Assembly: GCA_963844055.1 (NCBI GenBank)
Contig: CAWJMN010000002.1
Span: forward strand, 682,001-746,000
Length of the DNA: 64,000 bases
Direction: 5' to 3'
Source of the DNA: CAWJMN01 sp963844055
Lineage (GTDB): Bacteria > Planctomycetota > Planctomycetia > Pirellulales > Pirellulaceae
Of this stretch, positions 61,391 through 64,000 are shown piece by piece (positions within the stretch are counted from its first letter, which is position 1; each line of letters begins with the position of its first letter). Both the position numbers and the translations under genes were made by a program. The notes under the pieces were generated by a model. It did not search any database and had not been told where the DNA came from. It worked only from the letters and a program-made list of their open reading frames with translations.

Positions 61391-63736
61391 ATGGCACGAT
61401 CTATTTTCCTTACCGCCTTGGCCAGCTTCCTGATGGGAAGTGTCTCAGCTGCCGCACTTGCGCAAGAGACTCCGGCAGCTCCCAAGCCGCCCGAAAAGGG
61501 GCACTCACTTCACGCTGAAGTGTTTAACGAAGGCCCACGGCAAAAGGCTTACCTCATGCCGGGTATGGCCAAGATTCACTTTGCCATCACCACCGCGAAT
61601 CCCGAAGCACAGCAGTTCTTCAACCAAGGTGTGTCACAACTGCATGGCTTTTGGTACTACGAGGCGGAACGTTCGTTTCGCCAAGTGGCATTGCTAGATC
61701 GTGAATGCGCCATGGCCTACTGGGGCATGGCAATGTCGAACCTTCAAAACGAAGGGCGTGCCAAAAAGTTCATGGAGCAAGGGGCTAAGTACAAAGAGAA
61801 GCTCAGTGAACGGGAACGAATGTACTTTGATGCCCTGAACACCTTTGTAAACGCACCTCGTGATGGCGAGAAAAACAAAGCTCGCCATGAAGCCTACACT
61901 CGCTCCCTGGAGCGGATCCTGTACAAGTTTCCCGAAGATGTCGAAGCGCGTGCCCTGCTGGCCGTACAACTTTGGAAGAATCGCGATGCCGAACTGCCGA
62001 TCTCTAGCTACATCGCGGTCGATGCCATTCTGGATCAGATCTTCCTTGCCAACCCGATGCACCCGGCCCACCATTACCGGATTCACTTGTGGGATCAAGA
62101 GCGTTCCGAAAAGGCACTTCCCTCGGCCGCCAAGTGTGGCCAAGCCGCGCCGGGCATTGCCCACATGTGGCACATGTCGGGACATATCTACTCGGGACAG
62201 CGACGCTATGACGACGCCTGCTTCCAACAAGAGGCCTCGGCTCGTGTTGACCATGCCCACATGATGCGTGATCGCGTGTTACCGGACCAAATCCATAACT
62301 ACGCCCACAATAATGAGTGGTTTGTTCGCAACATGCTTCACGTCGGTCGCCTTCATGATGCGATCGAGCTGGCAAAAAACCTCTGCGAACTTCCACGGCA
62401 TCCCAAATACAATTCCTTTGATCGTCAAGGGAGTGCCAAGTACGGCCGAGAGCGACTCGTCGAAGCCCTTTCTACCTATGAAGACTGGGATCAACTGGTG
62501 GCTCTTGCCGCTACGCCTTACTTGGAGCCTACTAGCGACGAAAAGGAACAGATTGAGCAAATGCGGTTTGTAGCCCGCGCCAACTATCGCCGTGGCAATG
62601 TTGCGGCAGCGGACGTCTTGCTGGCCGAACTGCAAAAGGCCCATGCCGATCAACGGTTGATCCAAACCAAAGCCGTGGCAGACGCCGAAGCCAAGGCCAA
62701 GGCCGAAAACAAGTCGCCTGAAGACCAAAAGAAGCTCAAGGATGAAGCCCACAACAAAAACCAAGGGCGACTAGCAGAACAACAACGGGCCATCGACGAG
62801 CTACTGGGACACCAACTTGTCGCCAATGGAAAGTTTATGGAGGGACACGACCAGATCAAAAAGTCGGGACGTGCGGACCGTGGTTACTTGGCTCAATTGC
62901 TGTTTCGCGCCGACAAGAAGGACGAGGCGATCAAGCAAGCCCTCGAATATCGCGATAACAACAAGAATGAAGTGGTTCCCTCGGCAACCTATGTGTCGCT
63001 CCTTTGGGATGCAGGCAAAAAGGAGGAGGCAAAAGCCGCCTTTGAAGAACTGCGCAAGATCTCGGGCAGTATTGACGACCGAGCATTGGCTACCACTCCG
63101 CTGAAGCGTTTGGAGCCAATTGCCAAGGAGCTGCAACTTCCAGCCGATTGGCGAGTCAAACAGGCGCCAGCGACCGACACGGGCGAACGCCCTGCACTGG
63201 ATACACTAGGCCCCTTCCGCTGGCAGCCCTCCCCTGCCCCCGCCTTTCAACTCAAGGATCAGGCTGGCGTGGATCACTCCCTGGCCCAGTACCAAGGCAA
63301 ACCGGTCGTTGCGATCTTCTTCCTCGGCCATGGCTGCTTGCATTGCGCTCAGCAATTGCAAGCCTTTGCCGGAGCCAAGAAGGAGTTTGATGATGCGGGC
63401 CTCAACCTGATCGCAATCAGTAGCGACGACGCTGCAGGGCTCAAGATGTCGATTGAGAACTACACCGGCGGAGCCATTCCGATCCCGCTGGTTTCGGATG
63501 ACCAACTGAGTGTGTTCAAAGCCTACCGTTGCTTTGACGACTTTGAGAACCAGCCTCTCCACGGCACATTCATCATCGATGGCAACGGCCTGGTTCGCTG
63601 GCAAGATATCAGCTTCGAACCTTTCATGGACTTCAAGTTCGTGATTCAAGAAGCCAAACGGACGTTGGCCCAAGTTCCCGTTGTGGTCCCAGCAACTCCC
63701 GCTGGCGGAGCACCTGCCACTGTTGCGGCACAATAG
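61391..63736 (+). CDS. TPR protein with C-terminal thioredoxin-like domain
   Basis: This 781-residue secreted protein has a signal peptide (about 1-26). TPR-like helical pairs run from about 50 to 590 (for example QFFNQGVSQLHGFWYYEAERSFRQVALLDRECAMAYWGMAMSN). A Lys/Glu/Ala-rich charged helix occurs near 435-465. The C-terminal redoxin domain (about 610-760) has an AIFFLGHGCLHCAQQLQAF active-site region with CLHC, then QLSVFKAYRCFDDFENQPLHGTFIID. A thioredoxin-like fold with a CxxC-type motif suggests a disulfide-handling or peroxiredoxin-like role outside the cytoplasm. Ends convergently with glgC across a strong hairpin. Confidence 0.82.
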   Translation: MARSIFLTALASFLMGSVSAAALAQETPAAPKPPEKGHSLHAEVFNEGPRQKAYLMPGMAKIHFAITTANPEAQQFFNQGVSQLHGFWYYEAERSFRQVALLDRECAMAYWGMAMSNLQNEGRAKKFMEQGAKYKEKLSERERMYFDALNTFVNAPRDGEKNKARHEAYTRSLERILYKFPEDVEARALLAVQLWKNRDAELPISSYIAVDAILDQIFLANPMHPAHHYRIHLWDQERSEKALPSAAKCGQAAPGIAHMWHMSGHIYSGQRRYDDACFQQEASARVDHAHMMRDRVLPDQIHNYAHNNEWFVRNMLHVGRLHDAIELAKNLCELPRHPKYNSFDRQGSAKYGRERLVEALSTYEDWDQLVALAATPYLEPTSDEKEQIEQMRFVARANYRRGNVAAADVLLAELQKAHADQRLIQTKAVADAEAKAKAENKSPEDQKKLKDEAHNKNQGRLAEQQRAIDELLGHQLVANGKFMEGHDQIKKSGRADRGYLAQLLFRADKKDEAIKQALEYRDNNKNEVVPSATYVSLLWDAGKKEEAKAAFEELRKISGSIDDRALATTPLKRLEPIAKELQLPADWRVKQAPATDTGERPALDTLGPFRWQPSPAPAFQLKDQAGVDHSLAQYQGKPVVAIFFLGHGCLHCAQQLQAFAGAKKEFDDAGLNLIAISSDDAAGLKMSIENYTGGAIPIPLVSDDQLSVFKAYRCFDDFENQPLHGTFIIDGNGLVRWQDISFEPFMDFKFVIQEAKRTLAQVPVVVPATPAGGAPATVAAQ

Positions 63737-63762
63737 AGCTAAACCACAACTCACGGTGAATC

Positions 63763-63798
63763 CTTCCACTGGCAGGCTGTTCGCGCTGCCAGTGGAAG
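63763..63798. terminator. bidirectional hairpin between convergent genes
   Basis: A perfect 13-bp inverted repeat, CTTCCACTGGCAG and CTGCCAGTGGAAG, with a 10-base loop lies between the stops of the TPR-thioredoxin gene and glgC. There is no long T-run, but the position between convergent genes supports a terminator role in both directions. Confidence 0.65.
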
Positions 63799-63825
63799 CG
63801 ATTATTCTTCACGCCGGTACGATCA

Positions 63826-63999
63826 CTACTTGATCGATTCAAGCATGTGCTCTGCGCCGTCAGACTTGGCAATGACGACGATACCTGCATCACTAATGGT
63901 AAAACCACGGCGGCGGTCGAGTTCCAAGTCATAGCCGATCTTCGCACCGGCCGGGACACAAACTCCCTTATCGATGATGGCTCGTCGAATCTGCGCATG
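63826..63999 (-). CDS. glgC: glucose-1-phosphate adenylyltransferase, C-terminal part
   Basis: The minus-strand frame entering from the right edge gives HAQIRRAIIDKGVCVPAG, then GYDLELDRRRGFTISDAGIV, and ends ESIK with TAG at 63826-63828. This is the C-terminal left-handed beta-helix end of GlgC, where IRRAIIDK and GYDLExDRRR are strongly conserved. The enzyme makes ADP-glucose for glycogen. Only the last 57 or so codons are visible; the competing frame at 63633-63998 is a shadow. Confidence 0.88.
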   Translation of the reverse strand, partial: HAQIRRAIIDKGVCVPAGAKIGYDLELDRRRGFTISDAGIVVIAKSDGAEHMLESIK

Positions 64000-64000
64000 A

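Noticed and set aside
63633..63998. 121-residue minus-strand frame at the right edge
   Set aside because: The adjacent frame encodes the conserved C-terminus of GlgC, so this one is a shadow.

Overview
The window looks like a chromosomal stretch from a planctomycete, probably of the Pirellulaceae type (inference). The evidence is the combination of planctomycete protein families: two sets of c-type-cytochrome PSCyt1/DUF1549/DUF1553 proteins with DUF1501 partners, a DUF1592-type and a DUF1552 protein, an LEPLETR-type N-terminus on a haem peroxidase, an NPYAAP motif at the start of a membrane protein, and a G8-domain protein. There is no prophage, CRISPR array, IS element or plasmid function. 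Layout: 1-1.2 kb is the 3' part of a neutral ceramidase-like gene. At 1.2-5.4 kb (minus strand) lies a four-gene signalling operon: a sigma54-dependent NtrC-type regulator, a globin-coupled sensor kinase, a receiver-kinase hybrid and a stand-alone receiver. At 6.1-14.2 kb (minus strand) lies a nine-gene cbb3-type oxidase operon (ccoN, ccoO, ccoI-like copper ATPase, TauE/SafE protein, a short CcoP/CcoQ-like membrane anchor, a separate dihaem lipoprotein, two unassigned membrane proteins and a monohaem lipoprotein). A DUF4405 protein (plus strand) sits between the two operons. Upstream, divergently, are a universal stress protein and a second small CxxCH protein. My reading is that this is a microaerobic respiration module with its own likely O2/NO-responsive signalling genes. 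The 15.7-21.4 kb stretch is accessory in character: poorly conserved membrane or soluble proteins, one frameshifted gene, and a concentration of short palindromic repeats of two families that share the GTAG head typical of REP elements. From 21.4 to 37.9 kb there is an old yellow enzyme paired with an HxlR regulator, two Tat-exported phosphoesterases (PhoD-type and calcineurin-like), an aldo/keto reductase with a decayed partial copy 1.2 kb away, a frameshifted C13/legumain-like peptidase with an EF-hand, a beta-helix (pectate-lyase-like) protein, a frameshifted PQQ-type propeller, and an Nramp-family transporter broken by two frameshifts. From 38 to 57.7 kb is a run of large secreted proteins on the plus strand: haem peroxidase; PSD1 plus DUF1501; a G8/beta-helix protein; then PSD1, DUF1501, DUF1592 with a LamG insert, and DUF1552. 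The window ends with a tRNA-Ala(GGC) and its terminator, an LPG-synthase/flippase-like membrane protein, a secreted unknown, a TPR-thioredoxin protein, and the 3' end of glgC entering from the right. Starts were often moved inward from the longest reading frame, using ribosome-binding sites, gene overlaps and signal peptides. Five single-base frameshifts lie between 16.3 and 37.8 kb. They may be genuine decay or sequence error, and this cannot be settled from the sequence alone.
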